Of a stretch of 64,000 nt of DNA, positions 1-11,522 are shown in pieces. This DNA is from Azolla caroliniana (lineage: Eukaryota > Polypodiophyta). The position numbers and the translations under genes were made by a program. The DNA is taken from the NCBI GenBank assembly GCA_043228905.1, contig JBHGNT010000020.1:9114001-9178000 (forward strand). The letters run 5' to 3'. Every line of letters begins with the position of its first letter. Within the stretch, counting starts at the first letter, position 1. The notes under the pieces were generated by a model. It was not told where the DNA came from, did not search any database, and was given only the letters and a program-made list of their open reading frames with translations.

Positions 1-258
1 TCAATAATCGGTATTTGGCATATATATTCGGAAGCGAATTGGGCTCACTCCGACTCGGCAACATTCGGGAAGACCAGTCGGTTCTGTCCCTCAAGTTACC
101 GAAGTCAATTCGAGCAAGTTCAACAATACATATATCCGAAGCCGAACCGACTCGGGTTCAAATCCGACTAGAACGATATCGGGTGAGCCGACCGGCTGCA
201 CTCCAACAAGGTTTGTAGTCAACTCCGAACCGAGCTTCGTCAACCGAAACCGAATCTA

Positions 259-987
259 ATGGCATCAACATCTGGCTCATCGGAAATGAGTCTAAGGAGG
301 TTCGACGGTTCGAACTTCAATTTTTGGAAGGAGCAAATGCAGGACTATCTTATAGTCAAGGGTCAGATCGATCTGATTGAGAATGAAACTGCTCCAGAAA
401 TATACAAGGCAAATGAGTGGCCGAAGCTGGACCGAATCGTCCGCGCCACGATTCGGATGCACCTGTCGGAGTTAGTGTACTTCACAGTGCAATCGTGCAC
501 GACAACCTTCGAACTTTGGAAGAAGCTATTGGAAACCTACGAAAAGAATGTCGCCTCAACGAAGATGTATTTGATCCGGCGCCTCTACAACTTGCGGATG
601 AAAGATTCCGATTCGGTTCAGGCACACCTTAACGAGTACGAAAGTTTGAGCTCCCAAATCTTGTCACAGGGGACGACAATCGAGGATGAACTCAGAGCAA
701 TGATACTCATGAGCAGTCTCCCCTCCTCTTGGGAAACCTTCATTACAACTGTGTGCAACGCATCTACGACTGCCATCAAGTACTCCGAAGTCACAAGTGT
801 AATCCTAACTGAAGCAGCTCGGAGAAAGTCTTTCACCAAAGACTCGGCAGAAGAAGCCTATGTAGTACAAGGTTCGATTGACCGATCAAACAACCGGGGA
901 AGAAGCTCTTCCCGAGATATTGACGACCGACCTGAACATATTGTCCATAGAGAATCCAGTCGAATCAGAAGTTCTGCTTATGACTGA
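259..987 (+). pseudogene. copia-1 gag (UBN2-like)
   Basis: A 242-residue frame begins shortly after the leader with the usual copia gag opening, a short acidic N-terminus followed by FDGSNFNFWKEQM and a YLIVKG motif. This is the UBN2-type gag domain that packages element RNA into cytoplasmic particles. The middle has the typical pattern LWKKLLETYE ... LYNLRMKDSDSVQAHLNEYE. The frame stops at a TGA before any zinc knuckle is seen, so the C-terminal nucleocapsid part is lost or shifted. It belongs to a polyprotein whose protease starts immediately downstream, so the stop marks it as a pseudogene. Confidence 0.85.
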
Positions 988-2336
988 GGAATCGAGCACA
1001 TGGCTTCTGAACTCGGGCGCGTCGTATCACGTGACACCTCACTGATCACAGTTTCGACAATATTCGGACCGGGACTCCGACTCAGTTCGGGTCGGAAATT
1101 CGCAGCACTGTGCTATCATCGGAATCGGCACCGTAGAGCTCAACCTTCCGGGTGGCTCTACACTCGTACTACACAACGTCCGACACGTTCCTGAGCTCTC
1201 ACGATCCCTGATCTCCGTCGGACAACTTGATGAAGCTGGCATCCGTGCTGGTTTCTCATCAGGAGGGTGGACACTCCACAGAGGGAACCTCCTGCTTGCT
1301 AGAGGACCAAAGTTACACTCATTGTACCCTTTGTATGTCACACTCAGAGAGGGTATGAAGCTGGCATCCGTGCTAGTTTCTCATCAGGAGGGTGGACACT
1401 CCACAGAGGGAACCTCCTGCTTGCTAGAGGACCAAAGGTACACTCATTGTACCCTTTGTATGTCACACTCAGAGAGGGTGACTTATTTCTGGTAGATATC
1501 CCTCTATCATCCTTATGGCATGGACGACTTGGACACCTCAGCAAGGCCGGCATCACGCACCTATCCAGAGCCGGATACATCCCGAAACTCTCCTTCTCGG
1601 ACCATCAGTTTTGCGAGCATTGCTAGTACGGCAAACAGGTAGCCGCATCACACCTGACATCAGCACCAAGAGAGTCGAGCCCGCTCGATTTGGTCCACTC
1701 GGACGTCTGTGGCCCGATGCCACATCAGTCACTCGGTGGTGCCTCATACTTCGTTAGTTTCATTGACGACTCGACTCGGAAGGTGTGGGCTTACCCCATC
1801 AGAACCAAAGATCGGGTGTTCTCGATCTTCTCAGATTGGCTCGCAATGGTCGAAAACCAGACCGGTCGGAAACTGAAGTGTCTCCGAACCGACAATGGAG
1901 GTGAGTTCAAATCTAATGAATTCGTCAAATTTTGCTGAGAACGCGGCATTAGACGTGAATATACGGCACCATATAGTCCAGAGCAGAACGAAATCGCAGA
2001 ACGCATGAATCGGACGATTCAAGAACGCGTTGTATCCATGCTCCAACACTCCGGACTGTCGGATGGCTTCTGGGCAGAGGCTCTACTCACGGCAGTACAC
2101 ATAATCAATACGTCGCCAAGTAGACCTCTAGGACTTAGGATACCTCAGGAAAGTCGATTTATGATAAGCTGAGGATTTTCGGTTGCGAGGCATACGCCCT
2201 CATACCGAAAGACGACCGCCGAAAACTCGAACCGAGATCAAGGAAATGCGTTTTCCTCGGGTATGGACCCGACGGCGAGATCGGATACCGACTCTAGGAC
2301 CCCGAGCACAGGCAAATCGTCCGAAGTTCGGACGTC
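988..2336 (+). pseudogene. copia-1 protease and integrase region, multiply broken
   Basis: Translation just after 990 gives WLLNSGASYHVT, the copia protease active site with Asp changed to Asn, followed by an in-frame stop. A pre-integrase segment (LWHGRLGHLSKAG, about 1513-1552) and the integrase core follow: HSDVCGPM, FIDDSTRKVWAYP, RTDNGGEF and ERMNRTIQERV, so the three acidic catalytic positions can still be traced. Stops interrupt the frame near 1623 and 1936, and the tandem duplication at 1230-1479 shifts it. The start of reverse transcriptase at 2337 is in a different frame. The loss of the protease Asp alone would make this copy unable to process its polyprotein. Confidence 0.8.
1230..1479 (+). 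repeat. 125-bp tandem duplication inside copia-1
   Basis: Bases 1230-1354 and 1355-1479 are near-identical head-to-tail copies with two visible differences (gctggttt/gctagttt and aaagttac/aaaggtac). The length is not a multiple of three, so the duplication itself breaks the protease to integrase reading frame. Confidence 0.95.
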
Positions 2337-3524
2337 GTGTTCAACGAGTCGACTATGCACAAAACGGCCGAAAGGCCTATTGAAGTCCAAAGGGTAATAT
2401 TTTCCGAAGTGCCAACCCTTCATGACGGCCCAACACACAACACGAGACCGGTTTCACGGGTAACCAACTTCTCTCGCACCGAATCCATAGATTCGGCACA
2501 GCCGAATGGCTCAGCTTCCGACCATCTGACATCGACACCCGGTGCAACTAGTCCAGTCATACCTCGAAGATCCAAGAGAGTGTCGCAACCTCCGGAGAGG
2601 TACTCTCCCGCAATTTTCTTCACCGACACCGGCGAACCGACGTCCTACGAAGAAGCATCGGTAGCTGCCGATTCAGCCACCTGGCATTTGGCAATGGAAT
2701 CGGAAATGCACTCCATCCGCGCCAACAAGACTTGGGATCTGGTCGACTTATCAAAGAATCGACGTGCTCTTCCTTGCAAGTGGGTCTATAGACTAAAGGA
2801 GACGTCCGACTCGACCACCCCAAAGTACAAGGCCAGATTAGTTGCGAAGGGATTTCGACAGGAATATGGCGTCGACTTCGACGAAATCTTTTCACCAGTG
2901 GTGAAAATGACAACCCTTCGTTTCATGCTCGGTGTTGTGGCTGCCGACAATTTGGAGCTGATTCAGCTAGATGTGAAAACGGCATTCCTCCACGGTGATC
3001 TAAAGGAGGAAATCTACATGGAGCAGCCGAAAGGCTTTGTGGCCACCGGTCAGGAACATCTAGTCTGCCGACTCAGGAAGAGTCTTTACGGCCTGAAACA
3101 GGCACCCCGACAGTGGTACAAGAAGTTCGACGATTTCATCCAGTCGGTCAGCTTCTCCAAGAGCGATGAGGACCACTGCCTCTTCACCAAAACAGCTCAA
3201 GACGGTTCTCCCGTCTTCCTCATCATCTACGTGGACGACATGCTACTCTCCGATCGGCATACCGGAGACCTCACCGAACTCGTTCGGAAACTGCGATTGA
3301 AGTTTGCCATGAAGGACCTCGGTCCGGCAAGACACATACTCAGAATGCAGATTAGTCGGAATCGCGCCAAAAGACAACTTTTTCTATCTCAAACCGACTA
3401 CATCGGACGTGTCTTGGAACACTTCAACATGCAATTGGCCAAGTCTGCTTCGACCCCGCTCCTCGTTCATCTTCAGTTGTCTCAGCGAGACTGCCGACAT
3501 CCAGTCCGGAGGGGGAAGACATGA
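2337..3524 (+). pseudogene. copia-1 reverse transcriptase
   Basis: A 395-residue open frame carries a hydrophilic linker, then the copia reverse transcriptase (RVT_2): WHLAMESEMHSI, NKTWDLVDL, KARLVAKGFRQ, QLDVKTAFLHGDL, SLYGLKQAPRQWY and the catalytic IIYVDDML motif. The enzyme would copy element RNA into DNA. The C-terminal end drifts into unrelated sequence near residue 380 because of a frameshift at about 3490-3520; the true continuation is the next entry. The catalytic YVDD is intact but upstream domains are broken, so this copy is not autonomous. Confidence 0.9.
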
Positions 3525-4210
3525 AGTCGGTACCGTATGCACCGGCAGTAGGCTCTCTTATGTACGCGATGGTCACGACACGGCCTGATATTTCCCACGC
3601 CGTAGGAGTCATCAGCAGATTTATGCACAATCCCGGTCGATCGCACTGGAACGCAGTCAAGCATGTGTTCAGATATTTAGCTGGCACAAAAGACCACGAC
3701 ATCCTTTTCGGTCCGAACTCAACTTCAGGCGTAGTCGGTTACACCGACTTGGACTTCGCCGGCTGTGTGGACAGTCGCAAGTCAACAACCGGATATTGCT
3801 TTAAATTCGGCAATGGAGCAATCTCGTGGAAGTCGAAACTTCAAGAGTGCACAGCCACCTCAACGACCGAAGCAGAATATGTAGTTGCCTCCGACGCAGC
3901 GAAAGAAGCTTTATGGCTCGGTCGGCTGGCGCACACGTTTCGGCAAGTCGACTCCGACTCGGCTCCAGTTGTCTACAACGACAGTCAGAGTGCCGTTGCT
4001 TTGTCGAAAAATCTAGTTCATCACAACGCCTCCAAGCATATCGAAGTTCGATATCACTTTGTTCGGGACTGCGTCATTTCCGGGAAAATCGGTTTAGAGA
4101 AGATATCCACAACCAATAATGTCGCAGATGGAATGACCAAGTGTCTTTCGGCAGACCGTTTCCGGTCTCTTCGGCAACAGATGGGCGTAACAACATATCG
4201 GTCCGGTTGA
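3521..4210 (+). pseudogene. copia-1 reverse transcriptase end and RNase H
   Basis: This frame resumes the polyprotein after a frameshift: YAPAVGSLMYAMVTTRPDIS and the copia RNase H, with YTDLDFAGCVDSRKSTTGYCF, TTEAEYVVASDAAKEALWL, NDSQSAVALSKN and KHIEVRYHFVRD. RNase H degrades the RNA strand during reverse transcription. It ends 40-50 residues after the last conserved motif with a stop at 4208-4210, a normal distance for copia pol. A non-coding stretch of about 190 bp then leads to the presumed 3' LTR. Confidence 0.88.
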
Positions 4211-4404
4211 AGCCGGACATAGTGCAGGACGGTTTCGGACAACAGACATCGGTTCACTGACGACCAACTTCAGCTTTTCCGACCCGACCAATTTGGTCTT
4301 CTGTCTACGGATCATGCCGATTCGAACAAAACTGACCTGTCCGAGAACCTATGCCTATACCCGTATTTTTTAGATAACCCATGTATACGCCCATTACGGG
4401 GGAG

Positions 4405-4759
4405 TGTCTAATACAAATGTATAATGGACGTATTCACACTATCCTCTTAGAGAGCCCAAGTTCGGGCTATTTCTGTAAATAACATAAAGGGCAATTGCCC
4501 TAAGTGAGTCACTATATAAAGTGACTTTGTAACCTTTTGTAAAGGTTGTTGTAAATGTTGCCCTTTTATGAATATAGATATATGCTTTGTGCCTCTCTCT
4601 CTCTCTCTATCTCCCTGTACGTAATTTGTTCTTGCCTCTCTCATACGCAGGTATTTCTTCCTCACAGATTCATACTGTGTGATCTCTTCCGCACTGACGG
4701 CTTTGTCCATTCCCTACAAAAACTCCCTATTGCATCTAGGGGTATAAATTGAATGACAA
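4405..4759 (+). repeat. copia-1 3' LTR (probable)
   Basis: TGTC follows a GGGGGAG purine tract, the layout expected for a polypurine tract and LTR start. The segment holds a TATA-like box (4513-4520), then pyrimidine-rich sequence and a CT microsatellite near 4593-4609, as in other LTRs of this window. No second copy is available for comparison, so the right end is uncertain. Confidence 0.5.
4513..4520 (+). promoter_or_regulatory. TATA box in copia-1 LTR
   Basis: TATATAAA lies about 110 bp into the presumed LTR, where the U3 promoter of a copia LTR is expected. Confidence 0.45.
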
Positions 4760-6402
4760 TGTCAATATCAAATATTTCATCACCACCATGGTAGAATTAC
4801 TAAACCATCAAGTTAATAACAAACTTGGTATCAAGTGAAAACAAGTTATCACCATACATGTGGAAGCAAAAACGTGATCAGCACCGGTGGGTGTATGCAA
4901 CACATCTCCTTGAGATTACATCATAATCAAACCACCCTCAATATCACTACTTCTTGTCCTACCCTCCAACCACACCCACTCCATAACACAAAGAAGAAGG
5001 TAACAAGGTTTACATGTGTATGTGAGTAGTGCGTGAGATGAATTGAGAAAAGAATCTCGTGACTCTTCCATAGACGATAGAAATAGGGGTTTGGTGTCAA
5101 TCGAGATCAAGGTTGTGTATAGATTCCTTCACTTTCTAACTGTCTTTGTCTTGGTGTTCCGATCTCTCCGTCATGGGTAAACATCCCATTATTGTAATAA
5201 ATTGTCTCATGGGCCAAATTTGGTCTTAGAAGACACTAATATATCTTTCTTTTTTTCTCACTCTTTGTTTTCTAATCTCCCATTCCCAATATATGTTTTC
5301 AATATAAAGCTTATGCACGTATTGTTCCATCTCTTCATTGGTGAATTCACTAACTATACCTTCTTTTTTGCCCATGAGTTGTGTCCATGCTAACTTTGGT
5401 TGGAGTTTAAGCATTAGCATTTTTAAATTTTCTTACATTTATTAATATTGTCTGTTCTTTCTCCTCACAATTCTTCAATGTTGATACAACATTAAGGACT
5501 TCTTCATTTTTTATTTTTGCGCGCCTAAATCCTACACATCAAGGAGTCCAAATTATTGAAAGAATTTTGTTGGATGGTAGAGCTCTCCAGTGGAACATAC
5601 AGATTTCAGTCCTTAATCGCTAGCTGAGTGGAGTTCACCATCAAAGAATTGCTGATATTAGATCCTAGTCCATAGCAGGATGTACTCCAACGAGTAAAAG
5701 GTGAATTCCACATGGAACATGGGGAATCTATGGTGATGACATCACACGAGCATCTGCTACTCTTCAACAGAAGAGACTAGTAGCTACACCTTTCAAAGCT
5801 TATGACTTAGTTTCATGCTCTCCATGAAGGTAAATGGTGTGACTAGCAAAGAGTTAACATCCATGAACTTCACATGTTGTTTCCCGTGAGCAACAATAGA
5901 GGAGCACCACACATGTAAAGTCCTAGCTAAGAGGACATCAAAGTCGAAACATATGGATGATACTCTAAGCATTCAAATCCAATGACCACATCTTGAACTA
6001 AACAAATCTAAAATTTGCTAATTCTCACATCCCACTTCCTTTTTCTCCACCTCTGTTTGATGATGTCTCACTTGATGCCTAAGACCAGTAACCTTTCTGT
6101 CCCACATACATATGTACATGCGCAAATTTATCTTTGCATATTTATATGCATGAAGTATTTGAAAACATAAGGTGATTCAGATTACTGACAATGAGCTTTG
6201 ATATTCTCTTGTGGTTCAATGTTAAGTGATCTTCCATTCTGGAAGTTATAACCAGCATCCATAGTTTTTCCTTCATATGTATTGATGAATGCGCAAGTGT
6301 TGACCAACTCCACATGATATCCATCTAAAATAACCTTTGCTCATTGTAAATACCGGTCTTCTGACTCATCTGCGGCAGAATATTTTAACTTTGCATAAAT
6401 AT
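4760..6402. other. Non-coding interval downstream of PPR gene 1
   Basis: AT-rich sequence without a supportable gene. It lies between the right end of copia-1 and the stop codon of PPR gene 1 (minus strand) and probably includes that gene's 3' untranslated region near 6200-6400. I see no conserved domain on either strand. Confidence 0.5.
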
Positions 6403-9339
6403 CTAAGTTTCGAAGTTGTCCTGTATCATTTGAAAATGGTCTAAAGTTTCTACTCGGATCGGTTCACACATTCCTTGCAGCATAAAAGTAGCATATTTCA
6501 ACCTCATTGCATCAACTTTTCTTGCGTCCTCATCCATACCAGCAGCAACAAAAATATTAGCCATAAGAACAAACGCAGTAGCACAACTATGGTCCATTTT
6601 AACTGTCTCATCAAAAGCCAATCTCCCAAGCTTCACATTCCCCCATTTTTTACAAGCACCTAGTAGTGCAAGCCAAACATCAGGATAATCGGATGACGGC
6701 ATTGCCCTAATCACTGACATTGCCTTTTCAAAGAGCCCTGCACCTCCATAAACACCCACCATACAAATATGGTGCTCTAAATTTGGAAAAATGCCATATT
6801 TAGTGCTCATATTCCCATAAAGCATTTGAGCCTCATTCAACAATCCTGAGCAACGACAGGAATTTAAAACAGATCGTAGGGTGATTGCATCTGGTGAAAT
6901 ACCTTCATTTTGCATATGTTTCAAACAGTTAAGTGCTTCATGGCCTTGCCCTTGTTGAGCATACCCTGCAATGAGCACCGACCAAGAGATTACATCTCGA
7001 ATAGGAAGTTCTTCCAATACTTGGCGTGCTTTTGCAAGCATGCCACATTTAACATACATATCCACCAAAGCATTGCCTAGTACAATATCATCCTTGAGTA
7101 GGCCCCTACTCTCAACCTCTTCATGTATTTGTTTGCCTTTATCTACAGCTCCTATGTTGCCACATACATTTAAGATGCAAATGAATGTCACAAAACTTGG
7201 AGAGTGACCCTCACTTTGCATTCGATCAAAACAATCCAAAGCATCATGACATTTCCCATATTGGGCATAACCCACAATGAGAGTATTCCAGGAGACATCA
7301 TCTCGAACAGGAAGTTCTTCAAGCACCCGTTGTGCTTTTCTAAGCATACCACATTTGGCATACATATCTAATATTGCATTTCCAAGCACAATATCCTTCT
7401 CCAGCAACTGCATCCTCACAATGTGGCCATGAATTTGCTTTCCCTTGTCAATAGTTCTGGTGCTGCTACATGCCTTTAAAATACAAATGAAGGTCACTGA
7501 ATCTGGAGACAGTCCCTCGCTTTGCATTCCTTCCAAGCAATGAAGTGCTTCATGAATTTTCCCTCGTTGGACATACCCAGAAATCAATGCAGACCAACAT
7601 GCTACATTACGAACAGAAAGCTCATCAAGAACCTTTTGAGCTTTTGTAAGTATACCACATTTGGCATACATATCCACCAATGCAGTGCCAAGCATGATAT
7701 CCTTCTCCAACAAGCACCTATCCATGATCTCATCATGAATTTGTTCGCCCTTCACTATAGCTTCCATGCTAGCGCATGCCTTCAAGATGCAAATGAAGGT
7801 GACCTTATCAGGAGAGAGGCCGTCACTCTTCATCCTTTCAAAACTATTCATTGATTCATTGCATAACCCATGTTCTGCATACCCTGAAATCAGCGCATTC
7901 CAAGACACAACATCTCGAACTGGGAGGTCTTTCAGCACCTCTTCTGCTGTTTTAAATGCACCAAATTTGGCATACATATCAATCAAAGCATTTCCGAGCG
8001 CAATATCTTTCAACAAACCCCTTATTATAATAGCATCATGAAATTCTTTGCCCTTTTCTATAGCTCCTAGATCACTGCATGCCCTTAAGATGCATATAAA
8101 AGTGATTGCATCCGGAGAGAAGCCCTCGCTTTGCATCAGTTCCAAACAGTTCAGCACTTTATAAGCTTGCCCATATTGGGCATATCCTGACATTAATGTG
8201 TTCCAAGTCACGACATCCCGGCTAGGAATCACTTCAAGAACTTTCTCAGCTTTTGCAAGCTCTCCACACTTTGCATACATATCTAACATAGCATTGCAAA
8301 GCACAAAATCCTTTTGGAACAAGCCCCTATTGATAATTTCATTGCAAATCTGATCTCCCTTATCTATAGCTCTTAGTCTGCCGCAAACAATCAATATGCA
8401 TGTGAAAGTCACTAAATCTGGAGTCTGACCTTTACTTTGCATCCATCCAAAACAATCTAGTGCTTCATGATATTGTTCTTGTTGGACATGGCCTGATATT
8501 AGTGCATTCCATGAGGATACATTTCTACCTGGGATTCTTTCCAGGACTTGTCGTGCTTGTGCAAGAAGCCCACATTTGGCATACATATCTACCAAAGCAC
8601 TGCTCAGTACAGTATCCTTCTCTAACAAGCCCCTATTCACAATATGTTCATGAACTTGTTTGCCCTTCCCTATAGCTCCAATGGTACCACAAGCCTTAAG
8701 AATAGAAATGAAGGTGACTTCATCCGGAGAGATACCCTCTATTTGCATCTGTTCTAAACAGTCTAGTGCTCTATAACCTTGTCCTTGTTGGGCAAATCCT
8801 GCAATTAAAGAATTCCAAGAGACTACATTTCGTATTGGAAGCTCTTTGAGCACTTGTATTGCTTTTGTAAGTGCCCCACATTTGGCATACATATCCACCA
8901 GAGCACTTCCAACAACAACATCTTTCTCAAGCAAACCCCTCCTAGAAATTTCATCATGCATTTGTTTGCCCTTGCCTATCGCCCCAATTATTCCACATGC
9001 CTTCACAATGCAAGTATAAGTGATCACATCGGGAAACAAGCCTTCATTTTGCATCCTTTCAAAACAGTTTAAAGCGTCGTGACCTTTTCCTTGCTGGGAA
9101 TACCCTGCAATTAGAGCATTCCATGAGAATTGAGTCCTGAAAGGAAGAGTATCAAGCACTTCTTGTGCTTTCGCGAGCATGCCACATTTGACATACATGC
9201 TAATCAGACTGCTTCCTAGATATGAGTTTTTTTGCAGCAAACCCTTACGCAAAATCTCAATATGTAACCGTCTTCCTTCACACAGGTCCTTCTTCTTGGC
9301 ACAAACCTTGAGCAAGGCCACAAAAGTACAACATTCCAT
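6403..9339 (-). CDS. PPR protein 1, PLS class, E domain, no DYW
   Basis: An uninterrupted 978-residue frame built of pentatricopeptide repeats with a period of about 101 residues, the P-L-S triplet spacing. The signature segment MYAKCG or a variant occurs eight times, each followed by a VVSWNALISGYAQ-type motif and a GLSPDxVTFxCILKAC-type motif. The end (about residues 830-940, NLEHHICMVGVYG ... VWLALLGACKKWGN) matches the E1/E2 region. No E+ or DYW deaminase domain follows; the last 30 residues resemble nothing I know. Family members are nucleus-encoded and bind organelle RNA sequence-specifically for editing, splicing or stabilisation. No clear transit peptide follows the chosen ATG, which comes after an in-frame stop, so a short upstream exon is possible. 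Its closest relative in the window is the PPR gene at 21743-25093, same strand. Intronless structure is normal for the family. Confidence 0.93.
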   Translation of the reverse strand: MECCTFVALLKVCAKKKDLCEGRRLHIEILRKGLLQKNSYLGSSLISMYVKCGMLAKAQEVLDTLPFRTQFSWNALIAGYSQQGKGHDALNCFERMQNEGLFPDVITYTCIVKACGIIGAIGKGKQMHDEISRRGLLEKDVVVGSALVDMYAKCGALTKAIQVLKELPIRNVVSWNSLIAGFAQQGQGYRALDCLEQMQIEGISPDEVTFISILKACGTIGAIGKGKQVHEHIVNRGLLEKDTVLSSALVDMYAKCGLLAQARQVLERIPGRNVSSWNALISGHVQQEQYHEALDCFGWMQSKGQTPDLVTFTCILIVCGRLRAIDKGDQICNEIINRGLFQKDFVLCNAMLDMYAKCGELAKAEKVLEVIPSRDVVTWNTLMSGYAQYGQAYKVLNCLELMQSEGFSPDAITFICILRACSDLGAIEKGKEFHDAIIIRGLLKDIALGNALIDMYAKFGAFKTAEEVLKDLPVRDVVSWNALISGYAEHGLCNESMNSFERMKSDGLSPDKVTFICILKACASMEAIVKGEQIHDEIMDRCLLEKDIMLGTALVDMYAKCGILTKAQKVLDELSVRNVACWSALISGYVQRGKIHEALHCLEGMQSEGLSPDSVTFICILKACSSTRTIDKGKQIHGHIVRMQLLEKDIVLGNAILDMYAKCGMLRKAQRVLEELPVRDDVSWNTLIVGYAQYGKCHDALDCFDRMQSEGHSPSFVTFICILNVCGNIGAVDKGKQIHEEVESRGLLKDDIVLGNALVDMYVKCGMLAKARQVLEELPIRDVISWSVLIAGYAQQGQGHEALNCLKHMQNEGISPDAITLRSVLNSCRCSGLLNEAQMLYGNMSTKYGIFPNLEHHICMVGVYGGAGLFEKAMSVIRAMPSSDYPDVWLALLGACKKWGNVKLGRLAFDETVKMDHSCATAFVLMANIFVAAGMDEDARKVDAMRLKYATFMLQGMCEPIRVETLDHFQMIQDNFET

Positions 9340-10494
9340 GACTTTTTTACTTCAAACTGTAATGCCATTGGGCGGCCTAGTTAATTTTCTTAGTGAAACA
9401 TAAGAGTATATATACAAATTTTTCTTTTTTTCTTCTTCTTCTTTTTTTGAATTTCCATGGCATGATTGAAATCATTTGCAGGTTTGTTAATTCTTCTTAG
9501 ATTCTCTCTGTATTTGTCTCTTGGCTAATTATGGTCTCATATTGTCAGAACTACAGTCTTATACAAACCTTGACATAAAATTTCCTTTCTCTCCTCCTCT
9601 ATCATGGAGTGATTTCTATCACATACTCAACATTGTTTTGGCTTTCTCTCCTCCTCCTCCTCCTCCTCCTCCTCTGCCCATGTGATGATTCTTATCATTT
9701 TATTGATTGATTCTATCTCTATCTCCGTCTATCTATACATCATTTCACTTTCTTATGTCACTTTCTCTCTCCCTCTCTCTGTGTGTCTCTGTTGCTGTTT
9801 GTATTCATTCACCCTGCTCATCGGTAGCCTCCTCATTGCCGCTGTAATTGGTCTCAATGGTTTTCTTTATTTCCCCAAATGCCCCTTGTCCCAAACCCCT
9901 CGTCCCCTCGGGCCCGACAAGACGATGGGTCCCGTTCACAGTATTGACTGCACTAATTGCATGCATACATGAGTATGGGGGATTGGTTCATTGGACACGT
10001 CCATCACTGCCAAGGGCATCTCAGAGAAATTTGAAAATTCTTGGTTTAATAATGCCACATTATAACTCAGTCAAGAAGAATCGATTAAGTGGCCATGTCG
10101 TTGCTCGAGTGGGCCTCATAAAGTACATTTTGGAGAAATCGCAAACGCATATACGCATTTGGGGATATATAGGAGAAACTTGTGTATATTTCGGAGTTTT
10201 TCTATACAAAATATTTATAAGCTTTCACATTTTACTTTTTCTGCATGAGATAGATCTTCGTAACCATGAAAATCCACCATAGAGAATACAAACAATATTT
10301 TAAGATATTTTTTGTGAAATCCAACAAAATGGGAATCTAGAGCATTTCTATATTGCATGTCTTCAAATTTGACTCCATGCTTCTTTGTAAACATATTACT
10401 TTTGCATTTTCCCAATTCAAAGTCATGACGTGGTGTTATCCTCTAATCAACATGTAATGATCAATATCTTGCATCAAAACAAAGTAATGGATAT
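9340..10494. other. Upstream region of PPR gene 1 with pyrimidine tracts
   Basis: No gene is supportable. Reading from the gene (minus strand) the first 500 bp are purine-rich; on the plus strand they contain CT-rich runs and a (CTC)n microsatellite at about 9648-9674. This may be the 5' leader and promoter of PPR gene 1. The remainder up to the truncated copia-2 is AT-rich and featureless. Confidence 0.5.
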
Positions 10495-11522
10495 TCATCA
10501 ACGTGATGGTGGACGAAGACAAGATGGTACAAATCTGCCTCGGTGGTCTAGCGCAAAGGTACAGGCCAATCCGGACAACGATCTACACTCGAGAGAAACC
10601 ACCGTCTTTCTTTGACTTGCAATAGATGCTGATGGTTGAAGAAAACCACGCAAGTGGGTCCAGGACCACTCAATCGGATGGCCGGATACTATACCCATGG
10701 ACGTGGTGGACGAGGTGGGTTGGCACGCAATGGAGGCAATGCAAGAGTAGGACAGAAGGCACAGAGATAGTGCCGACAGCAGTTCCGAACCCTCCACAAG
10801 CAAGGGGAGTCAAAGCGGGCGTCAAGAACCGACAAGGAAAGGCCGACACAGAATGTTGGTACTGTGGCAAAAAGGGCCACAGGGAAAGCGAGTGTTGGAA
10901 GAAGCGCGCCAATTCGGACAAATCCGAATTCGGGAAAACCGGTCGGGAAAACCGGCAAAGCTCGCACTATGTAGAAGGATCGGAAGGATCCAAAACCAGG
11001 AAGACTTGTAAAGGGCCGGCCTTCGTGATGAAGCACAAGGCTAACTCGATGAAGAAGACTACTTCCAAATCGGCGAAAGTATGGTTCATTGATTCCGGTG
11101 CGTTGAACCACATGACGAGCCATAAAGAGTGGTTCTCTTTTCTAGAGAAATCGGATCAACCGAGAGTTGTCGAAACCGGAGATGACACTCCTCACCCAAT
11201 TGTGCATGTCAGAGAAGTCCCTTTGAGCCATATTGGACAGAGGGGGAAGCTAATGAACGTATTACACGTTCCGACAATCACAAAGAACCTGGTGTCAGTC
11301 GAACAAATCGTCGACCAGGGGATGCAGGTGTGGTTTACGCACCTCGGGTGCTTCATCGAGGAAGAAGGCCAGATAATCGCGCAAGGGCGCAGAGACGGGA
11401 GGATGTTCATCCTCAACACTAAGGACATCGGCACCGCTATGTTTGCAAAAGGGCAGAAGGTCGAGTCGGACATCGACCTATGGCACAAGCGGATCGGCCA
11501 CGTCAACCACCGGAGACTTTAG
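10495..11522 (+). pseudogene. copia-2 gag C-terminus and protease
   Basis: Translation from about 10495 gives the end of a copia gag (MVQICLGGLAQRY ... REKPPSFFDLQ), a stop, then MLMVEENHAS and a frame with the nucleocapsid zinc knuckle CWYCGKKGHRESEC at about residues 77-90 from 10626. The protease follows with VWFIDSGALNHM (catalytic Asp retained) and KEWFSFLE. The segment ends with the pre-integrase motif LWHKRIGHVNHRRL just before a stop at 11519. The gag N-terminus is missing. The sequence around 10640-10760 has lost the expected glycine-arginine-rich reading and is probably frameshifted. Confidence 0.82.

Larger units (their letters stand above)
1..4759 (+). mobile_element. Ty1/copia retrotransposon copia-1, decayed, 5' LTR outside window
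   Basis: The domain order gag, protease, integrase, reverse transcriptase, RNase H on the plus strand is that of the Ty1/copia superfamily. The 5' LTR and primer-binding site are not in the window; bases 1-258 look like the untranslated leader before gag. The coding region is broken by stop codons, a 125-bp tandem duplication and a frameshift between reverse transcriptase and RNase H. A purine-rich tract near 4399-4404 is followed by TGTC at 4405, the probable start of the 3' LTR. The right boundary near 4759 is a guess from a TG...CA ending; the target duplication cannot be tested here. Confidence 0.85.

Noticed and set aside
6182-6337. Open minus-strand stretch of about 50 codons after the PPR gene 1 stop (DGYHVELVNTCAF...)
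   Set aside because: It might be a lost C-terminal extension, but it has no recognisable E+ or DYW motif and lies beyond several stops; too weak to annotate.
6475-9403. Several plus-strand open frames of 60-110 codons across PPR gene 1
   Set aside because: Antisense shadows of the PPR repeats; the same kind of frame recurs at the repeat period. The same applies to 22149-24100 over PPR gene 2.
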